This document shows positions 45,009 through 55,805 of a DNA stretch of 64,000 nucleotides, in pieces. Every line of letters begins with the position of its first letter. Within the stretch, counting starts at the first letter, position 1. The stretch covers positions 3,969 through 67,968 of the forward strand of contig NW_026634129.1 in NCBI RefSeq assembly GCF_024868665.1, in the 5' to 3' direction. A program made the position numbers and the translations under genes. This DNA is from Triplophysa rosa. Its lineage: Eukaryota > Chordata > Actinopteri > Cypriniformes > Nemacheilidae. Below the pieces are notes generated by a model. That model worked only from the letters and a program-made list of their open reading frames with translations, did no database searches and was not told the DNA's origin.

Positions 45009-45196
45009 TTGTTGCTTTAGGTTTGTAGGAAACTCCTCAAAATCATCTTGACTAGGGCAGGAAGTGTTGTAACACGAAGAGGGTACACACATTCACTTTG
45101 CCTTGAAAAACTAACTGTGCATGTTTTCCTCCATTTCACTGTGAGTTTTTGCCCCTTTGTTACTTTTCAGTCACATGACCTGCAGATATGGTCAAA

Positions 45197-45270
45197 GGCG
45201 CCGTGGCTTAGCTGGCCAAAGCACCTGTCTCGTAAACAGGAGATCCTGGGTTCGAATCCCAGCGGTGCCT
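45197..45270 (+). tRNA. tRNA-Thr(CGT)
   Basis: 74 bases; same body as the AGT gene but with loop CTCGTAA, anticodon CGT. The stems are intact. Confidence 0.94.
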
Positions 45271-45296
45271 AGTGCCTGGGCACTTCTTGTTGTACA

Positions 45297-47673
45297 TTCA
45301 ATTCAATTCAATTCAATTTTATTTATATAGCGCTTTTCACAATGTGCATTGTTCCAAAGCAGCTTTACAGGAGCAAATAAGAAAAACACAGAAAGCTGAA
45401 ACACAGCACAGTGCATGGTGTTTATAGACCAAGCAAGATCATTATAATAAATAAATGAATAAATAAATAAATAAATGCAGTCTCCCGGTGAGCAAGCCAA
45501 CACTGCACTGCTCTGCTGTGGCGAGGAACCCAAACTCCAATGCTGAATAATGGAGAAAAAAAAACCTCGGGAGAAACCAGGCTCAGCCGGGAGGGCCAGA
45601 TCTCCTTTGACGTGTCATAGCTGCACTCAGTGACCCCGACCAAAGCCACCGAGCAACGTCCACGAAGAACAGGGAGAGCCCATGAGCCGCAACGCATGAA
45701 GCCCCACCCGCCGAAACCGTGCAGGTCCAACCCGGTCCCATTCCGCGATCAACAACAGACAACAGAGGAACAACCAGGGAAAAGTAGTAATGGCATAATT
45801 AACTTTATTCCTCTGTTGTCCGACATCGACCACAAAACAAGACCAACCAGACCAGACCCACACAGTCCCAACAAATGAAACGCCCCGAACCACAACCAAC
45901 AAGCCCCCCCACTCCCCACAACACCCACCCAGCTACCTCCAATCAAAGTCACTGAGTGCAGCCATAACTTCAAACTGCTGTCGTGTGATGTAAGTTTAGC
46001 ATTAAATACCAAGTATTGTAAATTTAGCATTTATGTGACAGGTAGTCCGTCTTTGCTCTCGGTTGGGGATGGAATTGTCTGAGCTGGGCCGGCCAGATGG
46101 TCGCCTTTTTCTTGGGTGGTGATGGAATTGCCTTGGATGGAGCTGGATGGTCAGTCAGTCCGCAGGCTCTCGCAGGAGGATGGCACGGGATTTTCGATGT
46201 AGCTGGCGTAATCTCTAGTTGGGATGGGCATATGACGTTCATCTGGGCTCTGGCGGAATCTCTCCCTACCTCGGGATGGGCATCCCGAGGCGAGGGCAGA
46301 AAGAGAATAATTAGCGTAGCTGCTGTTCATTAGCTATGTATTAGTGAATGCTTGGCTGAAAAGATGTGTCTTTAATCTAGATTTAAATTGGGAGAGTGTG
46401 TCTGACCCTCGAATAGTATCGGGGAGGCTATTCCAGAGTTTAGGTGCTACGTATGAGAAAGCTCTACCCCCTTTGGTGGATTTAGTTATTCTAGGTGTTA
46501 TCAAAAGTCTGGAGTTTTGAGATCTTAGAGAGCGTGATGGGTTGTAGTGTGGTAGAAGCTCTGTTATGTAGGTTGGGGCTAAACCGTTTAAGGCTTTATA
46601 AGTAATTAAAATGAACTTTAAAGTCAATACGATACTTAATGGGTAACCAGTGAAGGGTTGATAACATTGGGGTTATGTATCGTATTTTCTGGACCTGGTT
46701 AGAACTCTGGCAGCTGCATTCTGAACTAACTGTAGTTTGTTTATTGATGATGCAGGCACAACCACTAAGAGTGCATTACAGTAGTTAAGTCTTGAGGTCA
46801 CAAATGCATGAATAAGCTTCTCTGCGTCAGCACACATAAATATTTTCGTCAATTTGGCAACATTTCTAAGGTGGAAGAAGGCTGTTTTTGATGACATTTG
46901 AGATGTGATTTGTAAATGACAGGTTGCTGTCTAATATAACGCCGAGTTTACTGTTTTTTGTGTCTTTGAAGTCTGTATAAATTCACACAAAGAATTGTGT
47001 GAAGCCACTCAAACTATGTTCTGTATTTTGACATGCACTTCAATTTGCAGGTTATAATCCGAAATATTCTGTTCTACGATGTCTTTGTCCGATAAGTAAT
47101 ATTTCTGTTTTATTAGAATTTAAAAGAGGAAATTACAAGTCATCCAATGTTTTATTCGTCGATGCACTCTGCCAATTTGGATAATTGGAAGGAATCATCT
47201 GGTCTTGATGAGATATATAGCTGAGTATCATCTGCATAACGTGGAAGCTAATTCCATGTTTTCTAATAATGTTTCCAAGGGCAGCATGTATATGGATAAT
47301 AGCAAGGGTCCTAAAACCGATCCCTGAGGTAATCCATAATTTACTTGCGTTAGATTTGTGATTCCCCATTTAAATGGACAAAATTGATGTCTGTCTGATA
47401 ATTAAGATCTGAACCATTGTAGTGCCTGTCCCTGAATACCGGTATATTGTGTAAGCGATCTAGAAGTATTTTATGGTCTACAGTATCGAACGCAGCACTA
47501 AGGTCAAGCAGGACTAGGAGTGAGATGTTACCTTTATCTGATGCTATAAGCAGGTCGTTTGTAATTTTAACGAGCGCAGTTTCAGTACTATGATGCGGTC
47601 TAAAGCCTGACTGGAATTTTTCGTGTATGTCATTATTTTGTAAGAAAGAGCACAACTGAGTGGACACACATGA
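45297..47673 (-). mobile_element. L2-type LINE, 5'-truncated, inserted in the array
   Basis: The 3' end is at the left with the short tandem tail (ATTCA)n at 45297-45320 and the GCGCTTTTCACAATGTGCATTGT-type terminus (given in two parts: GCGCTTTTCACAAT and GTGCATTGT). TACA flanks the insert (45293-45296, 47674-47677). Only the RT C-terminal half and 3' UTR remain. Confidence 0.85.
46334..47667 (-). pseudogene. L2-type LINE reverse transcriptase, decayed
   Basis: Reading right to left: [15 protein letters not shown] and the motif A segment [20 protein letters not shown] (47350-47667); the YADDTQLYI motif C is recognisable at 47211-47240 but in a shifted frame; SRLNYCNALLV and QLVQNAAARVLT follow (46673-46897); and the usual C terminus with TYKALNGLAPTYI and GGRAFSYVAPKLWNSLP ends at 46334. 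At least three frameshifts separate these pieces. Confidence 0.85.
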
Positions 47674-48060
47674 TACATGAAAGAAGGTTTTTTTCTTTTA
47701 CATGTTCCAGAAACACCTAAAAGTGAACTTGCTCATCACACCCTGCTTACCTGCACAGTATTGCAATACTGAAGTGATGATGGTTGTCAAGCAGCCTCAC
47801 AAAACACTGACTTGTGTGGCACGTTTCAGTTAAAAAACATTTTGACAAGTTCACAAACTGTTCTTTTTGTATCAAATTGAAGACTCTGTGACGGTTTTGA
47901 AATGAACTGATAAACATGCCTGACTATGCCCCAGTGCGTCCCTCAGTTCCCATACCCTCTACCTCAAAGTGACCTCTTCATGATTTCAGTCTCTTCTTAA
48001 TTGTGTGTTTTCCCCTTTGTTACTTGTGAATCACAATCATCCCAGACCGCTGTTGGCGTT

Positions 48061-48132
48061 GGCCCGTGGCTTAGCTGGTCAAAGCCCTGTCTTGTAAAAG
48101 GAGATCCTGGTTTTCAAATCCCAGCGGTGCCT
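48061..48132 (+). pseudogene. tRNA-Thr(TGT) copy with one-base losses
   Basis: Loop CTTGTAA gives TGT, but single bases are missing from the acceptor, D-side and anticodon stems. It may be a pseudogene or an assembly error. Confidence 0.7.
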
Positions 48133-48491
48133 TGGATTTTGTGGGTTTCCTTTGTTCTCTTGAGACTAGCGAAACCTAGCCGTTGCCGATGCCTCCCGAG
48201 ATGTGGCTTTTCTCCTTACACAGTTTAAACTGCCCAGTTTTGAAATCTAGTAGAGATGATGGATGGGCATTAATCATCGAAATGTTTGATGCTGTGAACG
48301 TGCCGTACGAAGTCGTTGTAACGTGCTGGGGTAAGAGATAATCTCTGAGGGAAATCCTGCAACCATTCAGTTGCCAGAGATAGGGCTTCAACCTGTCGAC
48401 TGCCTTTTGCATCAACTTGACACTTTGTCATCTTGTTTTGGCCCCTTTCGTTTTTCAGTCAAACGTGCTGTTCTTGGTACGGGTGGGCTGT

Positions 48492-48565
48492 GTCGCCGTG
48501 GCTTAGCTGGTCAAAGCGCCTGTCTAGTAAACAGGAGATCCTGGGTTCGAATCCCAGCGGTGCCT
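48492..48565 (+). tRNA. tRNA-Thr(AGT), one acceptor mismatch
   Basis: 74 bases with anticodon loop CTAGTAA. Position 2 is T instead of G and so mispairs in the acceptor stem; everything else is intact. Confidence 0.8.
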
Positions 48566-48676
48566 AGTGTGTGGGCTCTTTGTTTACTTCTTCGTAGACT
48601 AATGTTTTTCTTGCAACGTTGAAGAGTTTTGGAATGCGCCGCAGCCCTAATAAACAGTGACACGGAAAGCGCACAA

Positions 48677-48762
48677 GGCTTGTGGCGCAAGGATAGCGCT
48701 TGGACTTCTAGATTGAAAAATGTGGCATTCAAAGGTTGTGGGTTCGAGTCCCACCAGAGTCG
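48677..48762 (+). pseudogene. tRNA-Arg(TCT) copy with one-base losses
   Basis: Intron and T arm are recognisable. Bases are missing from the acceptor, D arm and anticodon-stem side compared with the 90-base copies. Confidence 0.7.
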
Positions 48763-48938
48763 TTGTTGCTTTAGGTTTGTAGGAAACTCCTCAAAATCAT
48801 CTTGACTAGGGCAGGAAGTGTTGTAACACGAAGAGGGTACACACATTCACTTCGCTTGAAAAACTAACTGTGCATGTTTTCCTCCATTTCACTGTGAGTT
48901 TTTGCCCCTTTGTTACTTTTCAGTCAGACATGGGCATA

Positions 48939-49008
48939 GGCCCGTGGCTTAGCTGGCCAAAGCACCTGTCTCGTAAAAGGAGATCTGGGTTCAAATCCCA
49001 GGGTGCCT
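48939..49008 (+). pseudogene. tRNA-Thr(CGT) copy with one-base losses
   Basis: 70 instead of 74 bases; deletions in the acceptor, anticodon stem and T-arm regions. Confidence 0.7.
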
Positions 49009-49414
49009 AGTGCCTGGCCACTTCTTGTTGTACATGAAAGAAGTTTTTTTCTTTTACATGTTCCAGAAACACCTAAAACGTGAACTTGCTCATCACACCC
49101 TGCTTACCTGCACAGTATTGCAATACTGAAGTGATGATGGTTGTCAAGCAGCCTCACAAAACACTGACTTGTGTGGCACGTTTCAGTTAAAAAACATTTT
49201 GACAAGTTCACAAACTGTTCTTTTTGTATCAAATTGAGACTTACGGTTTTGAAATGAACTGATAAAATGCCTGACTATGCCCCAGTGCGTCCCTCAGTTC
49301 CCATACCCGTCTACCTCAAAGGTGACCTCTTCATGATTTCAGTCTCTTCTTAATTGTGTGTTTTCCCCTTTGTTACTTGTGAATCACAATCATCCCTAGA
49401 CCGCTGTTGGCGTT

Positions 49415-49486
49415 GGCACCGTGGCTTAGCTGGTCAAAGCCCTGTCTGTAAACAGGAGATCCTGGTTTCAAATCCCAGCGGTGCCT
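49415..49486 (+). pseudogene. tRNA-Thr copy, anticodon loop one base short
   Basis: CCTGTCTGTAAACAGG lacks the base that decides AGT, CGT or TGT. Another base is missing before it. Confidence 0.7.
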
Positions 49487-49894
49487 AGTGCCTGGCACTT
49501 CTTGTTGTACATGAAAGAAGGTTTTTTTTTCTTTTACATGTTCCAGAAACACCTAAAAAGTGAACTTGCTCATCACACCCTGCTTACCTGCACAGTATTG
49601 CAATACTGAAGTGATGATGGTTGTCAACAGGCCTCACAAAACACTGACTTGTGTGGCACGTTTCAGTTAAAAAACATTTTGACAAGTTCACAAACTGTTC
49701 TTTTTGTATCACAATTGAAGACTTACGGTTTTGAAATGAACTGTAAAAATGCCTGACTATGCCCCAGTGCGTCCCTCAGTTCCCATACCCGTCTACCTCA
49801 AAGTGACCTCTTTCATGATTTCAGTCTCTTCTTAATTGTGTGTTTTCCCCTTTGTTACTTGTGAATCACAATCATCCAGACCGCTGTTGGCGTT

Positions 49895-49967
49895 GGCACC
49901 GTGGCTTAGCTGGTCAAAGCGCCTGTCTGTAAACAGGAGATCCTGGTTTCAAATCCCAGCGGTGCCT
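49895..49967 (+). pseudogene. tRNA-Thr copy, anticodon loop one base short
   Basis: Same missing loop base as the copy at 49415; otherwise 73 bases with sound arms. Confidence 0.7.
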
Positions 49968-50045
49968 AGTGTGTAGGCTCTTTGTACTGACGTCAGAGGA
50001 CTAAGATAGTTTTTCTTGCACCAGGTGAAGAGTTTTGGAAACTGC

Positions 50046-50159
50046 GAAAAACAACAAAAGGTAAAACCAATTTTAGAAGGAGTTAAGAAAAAAGTGCATA
50101 ACAAAGACTTCTTAAAGAATAGATTTGAACTGTTAAAAGATGTGGAGGACATGAACTGA
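50046..50159 (+). pseudogene. ORF1 C-terminal remnant of the Tx1 LINE
   Basis: 37 codons ending FELLKDVEDMN and TGA at 50157-50159, four bases before the ORF2 ATG. It is Lys-rich. Its start is cut by the truncation. Confidence 0.6.
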
Positions 50160-50163
50160 AGAC

Positions 50164-50840
50164 ATGGGTTTTATGAAAGTATTTATTTATTTATTTTTTA
50201 TGGTTTTAAGTTTGGTCACTTTTAATGCCAGAGGTCTCTCGGATTTTAACAAATTTGAAAAACTGAAAGAAATGTTTAAAAATGAAGATGTTATTGTGTT
50301 ACAAGAAACAAATTGGAGAGAAACGCATATATGTGAATTAAGGAAAAGATGGAATGGTGAGATTTTACATAATAACGAAGATAAGAGGTTTGGCAGAGGA
50401 GTGGCCTTTTTAATAAGAGAAAATACGAACATTGTATGCAAGGTTATTTATAAAGATGATGTTGGGAAATGTTTAGCAGTGGAAATGGAATACGAAGGTA
50501 AAACAACTGTAGTGATAAATGTACATGCACCTACGGAGGAGAAGGAAAAGAGAGAATATTTTAACGGTTTTAGGTCACTTTTATATAAGAATAAGGATGT
50601 CTTGTTGATGGGTGATTGTAATACCCTTTTAAGTTAAAATCAATAATGGAAAACAATAACTTGGTGGATGTGTGGAGAGAAATGAACGAAAGAAGGCGGC
50701 GATATTCAAGAAGACAAAGGGTGGGGAATTTTGTGTCAAACAAGAATTGATTTTATTTTGTGTTCGAGGAATTTAGAAGGTTTTATTGATAATGTGAGAT
50801 ACGAGGAAACGAGCTGAAGCGATCACAAGCCTATGTACAT
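50164..50840 (+). pseudogene. Tx1 ORF2 endonuclease domain, frameshifted
   Basis: From ATG 50164 an apurinic-type endonuclease is clear: LVTFNARGL, VIVLQETNW, VVINVHAPT and LLMGDCNT. The frame ends at 50635-50637 after an indel; further pieces of the domain, including the SDHKPM motif near 50818, continue in other frames. The enzyme nicks target DNA and is thought to set target specificity in this LINE group. Confidence 0.85.
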
Positions 50841-52409
50841 GCAGATTGATTTTAGTACGATTAAGAGAGGTCCAGGTGTGTGGGTTTTAAATGCGGAGGT
50901 TTTAAAAAGAGAAGGTTATGTTTTAGATATAAAGACGCTTATCGAAAAAGAAAAAGGAAATGCGATGTATGAGGAGGATAAAAGAATATGGTGGGAAAAT
51001 GTGAAACACTTAGTTAAAAATCATACAATAAAACTCTGCAGACTAATCAAGAAATGTAAAAGACAAAATGGAAAGGGAACAATTGAGAATTTGGAAAAAG
51101 AGCTAAATCACGGCGAGAAGGACATGTCAAAGATAAAAGAATTGGAAGATAAACTTAAAGAAACAGAAGAAAAGAAATACGAAGGTGCAAGATTGAGAAG
51201 CAAAGCTCGGTACATCGTTGAGGGTGAAAAATGTACAAAATTTTTCTTTGATCTAGAAAGAAGAAAAGGTAAGGCTGAAACTATAAAAGTAGTAAAGAAG
51301 GAGAACGGAGAAGAAGTAAAGAGTAATGAAGAAATCCTAAAAGAAATGAAAAGGTATTATGAAAAATTATTTACAACTGAAGGAGTGAATGATGAAAAAG
51401 AAGAAATGTTAAAGCAGATAAAAACAAAAGTAGAAAAGGAAGACAAGGAAGATTGTGACAAAGAGATAAGTGAAGAGGAGATAGAAAGAGACATAAACGA
51501 ATTAAACAAAAAGAAAAGTCCTGGAATAGATGGTTTGGGGAGCGAGTTTTATATTGTTTTTAAGGATGTTTTAACCAGTATTTTAAAGGAAGTGTATGAT
51601 GAGATTTTTAAGAAGGGACAGATGAATGTAAGAATGGGTATGGGTTTAATGAAAATAATATATAAGAGAAAAGGAGAAAAGATTAACCGATTACTATGTT
51701 AAATACTGATTTGAAGATTTTATCCAAAATTTTAGCAAACAGACTGAAAGAAGTGATGCCGAGAATAATCAAGACGAATCAAGCGTACACAGTTAAAGGG
51801 AAAGATATAGCGGACACGACGATAAGCATAAAAGACACTATAAGATACATGAAGGAGAAAAAAACTGAGGGATATGTTATTAGTTTGGATTTTGAAAAGG
51901 CTTTTGACAGGGTGGAACATGATTTCTTATTTGGAGTTTTAAAGTGTATTGGATTTGGAGAGAATTTTATCAAGTGGGTGAAGATTTTATACAATGGAGC
52001 TGTAAGTAGAATTAAATGTAACGGGTTTTTAACAGAATGTTTTAGAATAACAAGATCCATAAGACAAGGGTGTCCCATGTCAGCGCTGTTGTACTCTCTA
52101 GTTGCGGAACCCTTGGGGCTGGCCATGAGGCAAGAAAAGGAAATAAAAGGTATTAATGTAGAAGGGAATGCAGAAGGAGAATCAATTTTTCAGTATGCGG
52201 ATGTCACCACGCTTATTGTGAAGGACATGAAGAGTGTAAAGAGTGCTATGAGAATCGTACAGAAATTTTGTGAAGCGTCAGGAGGGAAAGTTAACGAAGA
52301 TAAAACCGTGTATATGAGATGTGGGAATGTGCAGTTTTTAACAAGTCATTTTGATTTTAAAGAAGTTAAAGAAATCAAGATTTTAGGAGTTTTAATGGGG
52401 GGAAGATGA
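50833..52409 (+). pseudogene. Tx1 ORF2 reverse transcriptase, catalytic Asp lost
   Basis: Two overlapping frames (50833-51702 and 51696-52409) hold the Lys/Glu-rich linker and RT. Motifs are KKSPGIDGLGSEFY, SLDFEKAFDRVEHDF and IRQGCPMSALLYSL. Motif C reads YADV where YADD is expected (GTC at 52203-52205), so even without frameshifts the enzyme should be dead. Confidence 0.88.
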
Positions 52410-52428
52410 AAAGAGAGTAAACGAAACA

Positions 52429-53940
52429 ATGTGGGAAGGTATTTTAGGAGACATTGAGAGAAGACTGAATTTTTGGAAATTGAGAACATTATGTCTTAAA
52501 GGGAAGGTTTTAATTTCAAATGTTTTAATGATGTCTAAGTTATGGTATGTTTTATATGTGTCACCCATGCCTGTGTGGATTGAAAAAAGATTGAAGAGAT
52601 GTTTTTTAGACTTTTTATGGGAAGGGAAACCTCCGAGAATCGCATACGACACTTTGATAGGGGCAGTGGAAAAAGGTGGGTTGGGTCTAATAGATGTAGC
52701 GCAGAGGAAAAACAGTCTGAGAGTCAAAATTGTAAAAAAGTATCTAGATGATGGGAATGTAACGGCATGGAAGAAAACGATGCAATATTTTTTAAACAAA
52801 TGTGGTCATTTTAACTTGGGTGATGACATTTTATGGATGAAAACAAAAGCTTGGATGACAGAAAAGATGCCGGATTTTTACAAGGAAATGATGAGCGCAT
52901 GGGGAAAATTTTTATCTTTTGTACAGCACATCCCGAATTGTAGAGAAAGCCTTTTAAACCAACCTCTGTTTTTAAATAAGAACATTTTAAACCAAGGAAA
53001 AGAAGTGTTTTTTAAGAAGTGGTGGGATGTTGGGATCACGAAAGTGAGAGATGTTTTATACGAGTTTAAGGAAGGATTTTTACCTGTACAGTACATTGTG
53101 GACACTTTGGAGGAAGCAAAAGAAGAATATAGCAGAAAAGAAATTGTAAATAAGTTTACCATAATTAAAAGTGCAATACCTGAAGATTGGATCAGAAAAA
53201 TAGAAAACATGGAACAGGGGAAACAAGAGAAAGATGTGTACGTCATGTTGGGGGAGGAACTAAGAGATTTTAAAGAATGTACTGTGAAAATGTTTTATTG
53301 TTTTTTTAGAGATAGTGTTTTTAAGAAACCTGTTGCGAACGAATACTGGCAACAGAAACACAAAGATCTGAGAGAAGAAAATATATGGAGCAATATGAAG
53401 GGGAAGTTAATTGAGACGAAACTGGGAAACTCAGAGTACCTGATAAGGCACAAGGCAATTTTTACAGATGCATTGTTGAAAAAAATTGGGATGGAGCAAA
53501 ACGCAACTTGTAAAGTGTGTAAAGAAGAAGACGAGGGGTTTTTACATGTGTTTTTATACTGTAAGAAATTGAATGTTTTTAACGAAAAATGTAAATGTTT
53601 GTTTGAGAGGCTGAGAGGGGGACAAGACGAGAAAGAAATGGACTGGAACAAGATGTTAATGTTGGGAGAACACAAAAAATGTGAGAACAGAAAAGCGATT
53701 AACCTGCTTGTTATGTTGATGAAAAGTGCAATATGGGAAAGGAGAGTCCCTGCCAAAAAAGAAAATTTTGTAATGGATGTAGAAATGGTGTTGAAAAGGA
53801 AAGTTGAAAAGTACATGAAGCATTTGCATTTTTATTTTAAGGAACAAGACAAGTTGGAGGAATTTTACAAAGGTTTTACTGATGACGTGTGTAAAATATT
53901 TGAAGATTTTAACTGGAAGAGGCCGGACGATCATGGTTGA
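52429..53940 (+). pseudogene. Tx1 ORF2 C-terminal region with CCHC zinc finger
   Basis: A 503-codon frame that opens only at GTG and is really the continuation of ORF2 after a frameshift near 52405. It contains the conserved region after RT (LNFWKLRTLCLKGKVLI, WEGKPPRIAYDTL) and a zinc finger CKVCKEEDEGFLHVFLYC near 53507-53560 (CX2CX8HX4C). It ends at TGA 53938-53940. Confidence 0.85.
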
Positions 53941-54195
53941 TTTTAATGATGTTTTAACTAATGTGAAAGAAGTTTTGTTATGAATAGGAATATTTCACTC
54001 TGATTATTTAAAGAAAGTTTTATGATTTTAATATTTTGGTTTGTGTAAAGGCTTTTAAAAGAAATCTTTTATTTTCAAAAGTACTTTTTAACTGTTTTTA
54101 CATGTATTCTTAAAAATGTATGGAGGCCTGTAAATGTTTAAAATTTCTGTAAAAACTTGTTGACTATATTAATAAAAAAATAATACAAAAAAAAT

Positions 54196-54293
54196 GCACG
54201 CCCGCTCTCGTCTGATCTCGGAAGCCAAGCAGGGTCGGGCCTGGTCAGTACTTGAATGGGAGACCGCCTGGGAATTCCAGGTGCTGTAAGCTT
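54196..54293 (+). rRNA. 5S rRNA gene, nucleotides 23-120 (5' part replaced by LINE)
   Basis: 98 bases from GCACGCCCGCTCTCGTCTGA to GTGCTGTAAGCTT. The internal control region, with AGCCAAGCAGGGTCGGGC and GATGGGAGACC-like ATGGGAGACCGCC, is present. The first 22 nucleotides are missing because the LINE 3' end lies there. There is no clear T-run terminator after GCTT. Confidence 0.93.
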
Positions 54294-54353
54294 AAGTGTT
54301 TCAACGCATTTTGGATGATTTCTTTATGTGGCGAGCTCTGGCGGTGAGCTTTC
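54294..54353 (+). other. 5S spacer, 60 bp
   Basis: This joins the end of one 5S gene to the start of the next. TTTATG at about -30 from the next gene could serve as a TATA-like element. Confidence 0.7.
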
Positions 54354-54378
54354 GCTTACGGCCACACCACCCTGAGCA
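54354..54378 (+). rRNA. 5S rRNA gene, nucleotides 1-25 (rest displaced by second LINE)
   Basis: GCTTACGGCCACACCACCCT plus GAGCA matches the 5S start exactly and then changes to LINE 5' UTR. It overlaps by three nucleotides (23-25, GCA) with the 5S piece left of the spacer. Confidence 0.85.
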
Positions 54379-54958
54379 GCACTATCGAGCAGGAAGTGTG
54401 AGTTGCAGGCAGCAGTAGGTGAGAGAGTCTCACCAGACTTTGTTTTTTTTTGAGTTATCAAGTTATCAAGTGTTTATTTTGAATTTTTTTTTCATTTTTC
54501 ACATTTAATTATTTCTTCCGACAGCGTTTGCTGTTCGGGGGGAGTGAGCTTTTCTTTTTGCGCACTTTTTTCATTTGTTTGGTGAAAAATGGCGGACGGA
54601 CATGTGGTAATGAACTTGGAAACGGCTGGAGGAACACGCACGGTAAACGAACCTGGAACTGTACAAAGATGACGAGATGGGATTACAAATGAAAAGGAAC
54701 AAAGAAAGAACAACGTAAAGAAGGATTACTTGAAGGAGGCTAAAGTGACGGTGGATATTTCAAACGTGAATGCGAGGGCTGAGGACATTATAAAGGCTGT
54801 AACGGAAAAGATTGGAAAAGGAAAAATCCTGGCGGTAAGACCTAAACAGAACAAAGAATATGAGGTGACTTTAGAAAACGTGAATGATGTTGAAATGCTG
54901 GAAGATGAAATAAGGATAAAGGAAGTAAACTGCGAAGTAAGAGACTACAAAAAGAGAC
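54379..54958 (+). mobile_element. Second Tx1-group LINE, 5' UTR and ORF1 start
   Basis: About 210 bp of leader precedes ATG 54589 (MADGHVVMNLETAGGTRTV). A stop follows at about 54670, and the ORF1 body (AKVTVDISNVNARAEDIIKA, RPKQNKEYEVTLENVNDVEM) continues in another frame to about 54958, where LINE similarity ends. A fold of this type in ORF1 is RNA-binding (RRM-like) in related LINEs. Confidence 0.7.
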
Positions 54959-55805
54959 TATGTCGTCTCGTTTATCACTGCGCAGTCAGTGACGTCTTAA
55001 TATTTTCCCGATTGGGTGGTACACGGGGAGGAAAACGAATATGGAAATTTCTTTTCTTTGGCCAATAAGCGTGTTGAACTTGTTGAATGTGTTTTAAGGG
55101 TCAATTTTTTATTGTAGAAATATTTGGATGACTATTGAGTTTATATCGATTGCCGATTGGTACAAGAATTTTAAAAGGCCATGGCAGGCGTATGTGCGTT
55201 GTTGTTTAGTCCTCATGGTGCTGTGGAGGCGTTGGCTGTCCAAGTCGTGGGGGGCGGTTGGACGTCCAGCGGTCTTAACATATTTCCAAATTATTCAATT
55301 CTCTTATTCGCGCTGGTACCACGGATTTTCCTTTGAGGGTTGGTTTCTTTCGTTGTTTGTATCGGGGTTGTGGGCATCGCCACGCCATCCCCCTCACTCT
55401 CGGCAGCCTCTCCACCGTCCACCAGCCTCGTGGGCAAGCGGGGAGGCGAGCGTCCTGGGGATCCACCTCCGAGGAGTCCCAGCCGGAGCCAGCCGTTCCG
55501 TATACCCTTCCATCACCCGACCACCAGCCGGGTGGCTAGGCGGAAGAAGAAGAGGCAACGGCGGGCAGCGTGGTCTCCAACCCGCCGGTGCAGCCGGCAT
55601 CCAGTCCGGTGCAGCCGGCATCCAGTCCGGTGCAGCCGGCTCCAGTCCGGTGCAGCGGCTTCCAGTCCGGTGCAGCCGGCATCCAGTCCGGTGCAGCCGG
55701 CGTCCAGTCGTGGTCCAGCCGGTCAGTCGTGTCCAGCCGGTCCAGTGCGCGTAGTCCGCAGCCTCCAGTCGTAGTTGCATATCTTGTATATCAAGCAGTC
55801 AGTCC
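54959..55805. other. Unassigned insert with GC-rich minisatellite
   Basis: No recognised gene. The 208- and 144-codon frames here run through the minisatellite and are Arg/Pro/Ser-rich without motifs. The GC-rich half (55370-55750) is compositionally unlike both LINE parts it separates and shares its 21-bp unit with the miniature LTR element at 14114-15404, so it may derive from that family. Confidence 0.4.
55585..55745. repeat. 21-bp GC-rich minisatellite CCAGTCCGGTGCAGCCGGCAT
   Basis: About seven units of roughly 21 bp, written here only as the core CCAGTCCGGTGCAGCCGG, with small length changes. The same unit is at 14905-14965. Confidence 0.85.

Larger units (their letters stand above)
50041..54195 (+). 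mobile_element. Tx1-group LINE inserted in a 5S rRNA gene
   Basis: The order is the ORF1 end, ORF2 (endonuclease, RT, C-terminal zinc finger), a 3' UTR of about 250 bp and a short A-rich tail. It joins at 54196 to nucleotide 23 of a 5S rRNA gene. The left end is truncated within ORF1 and abuts tRNA-array spacer at 50040. The domain structure is that of the L1/Tx1 group, which includes a 5S-specific family named, as I recall, Mutsu. Confidence 0.88.

Noticed and set aside
48371..48846. Frames with phrases like AGQSACLVNRRSWVRIPAVP
   Set aside because: These are tRNA-Thr genes read as protein, a known annotation artefact.
52429..53940. Independent gene with its own start
   Set aside because: It opens only with GTG and continues the LINE ORF2 after a frameshift.
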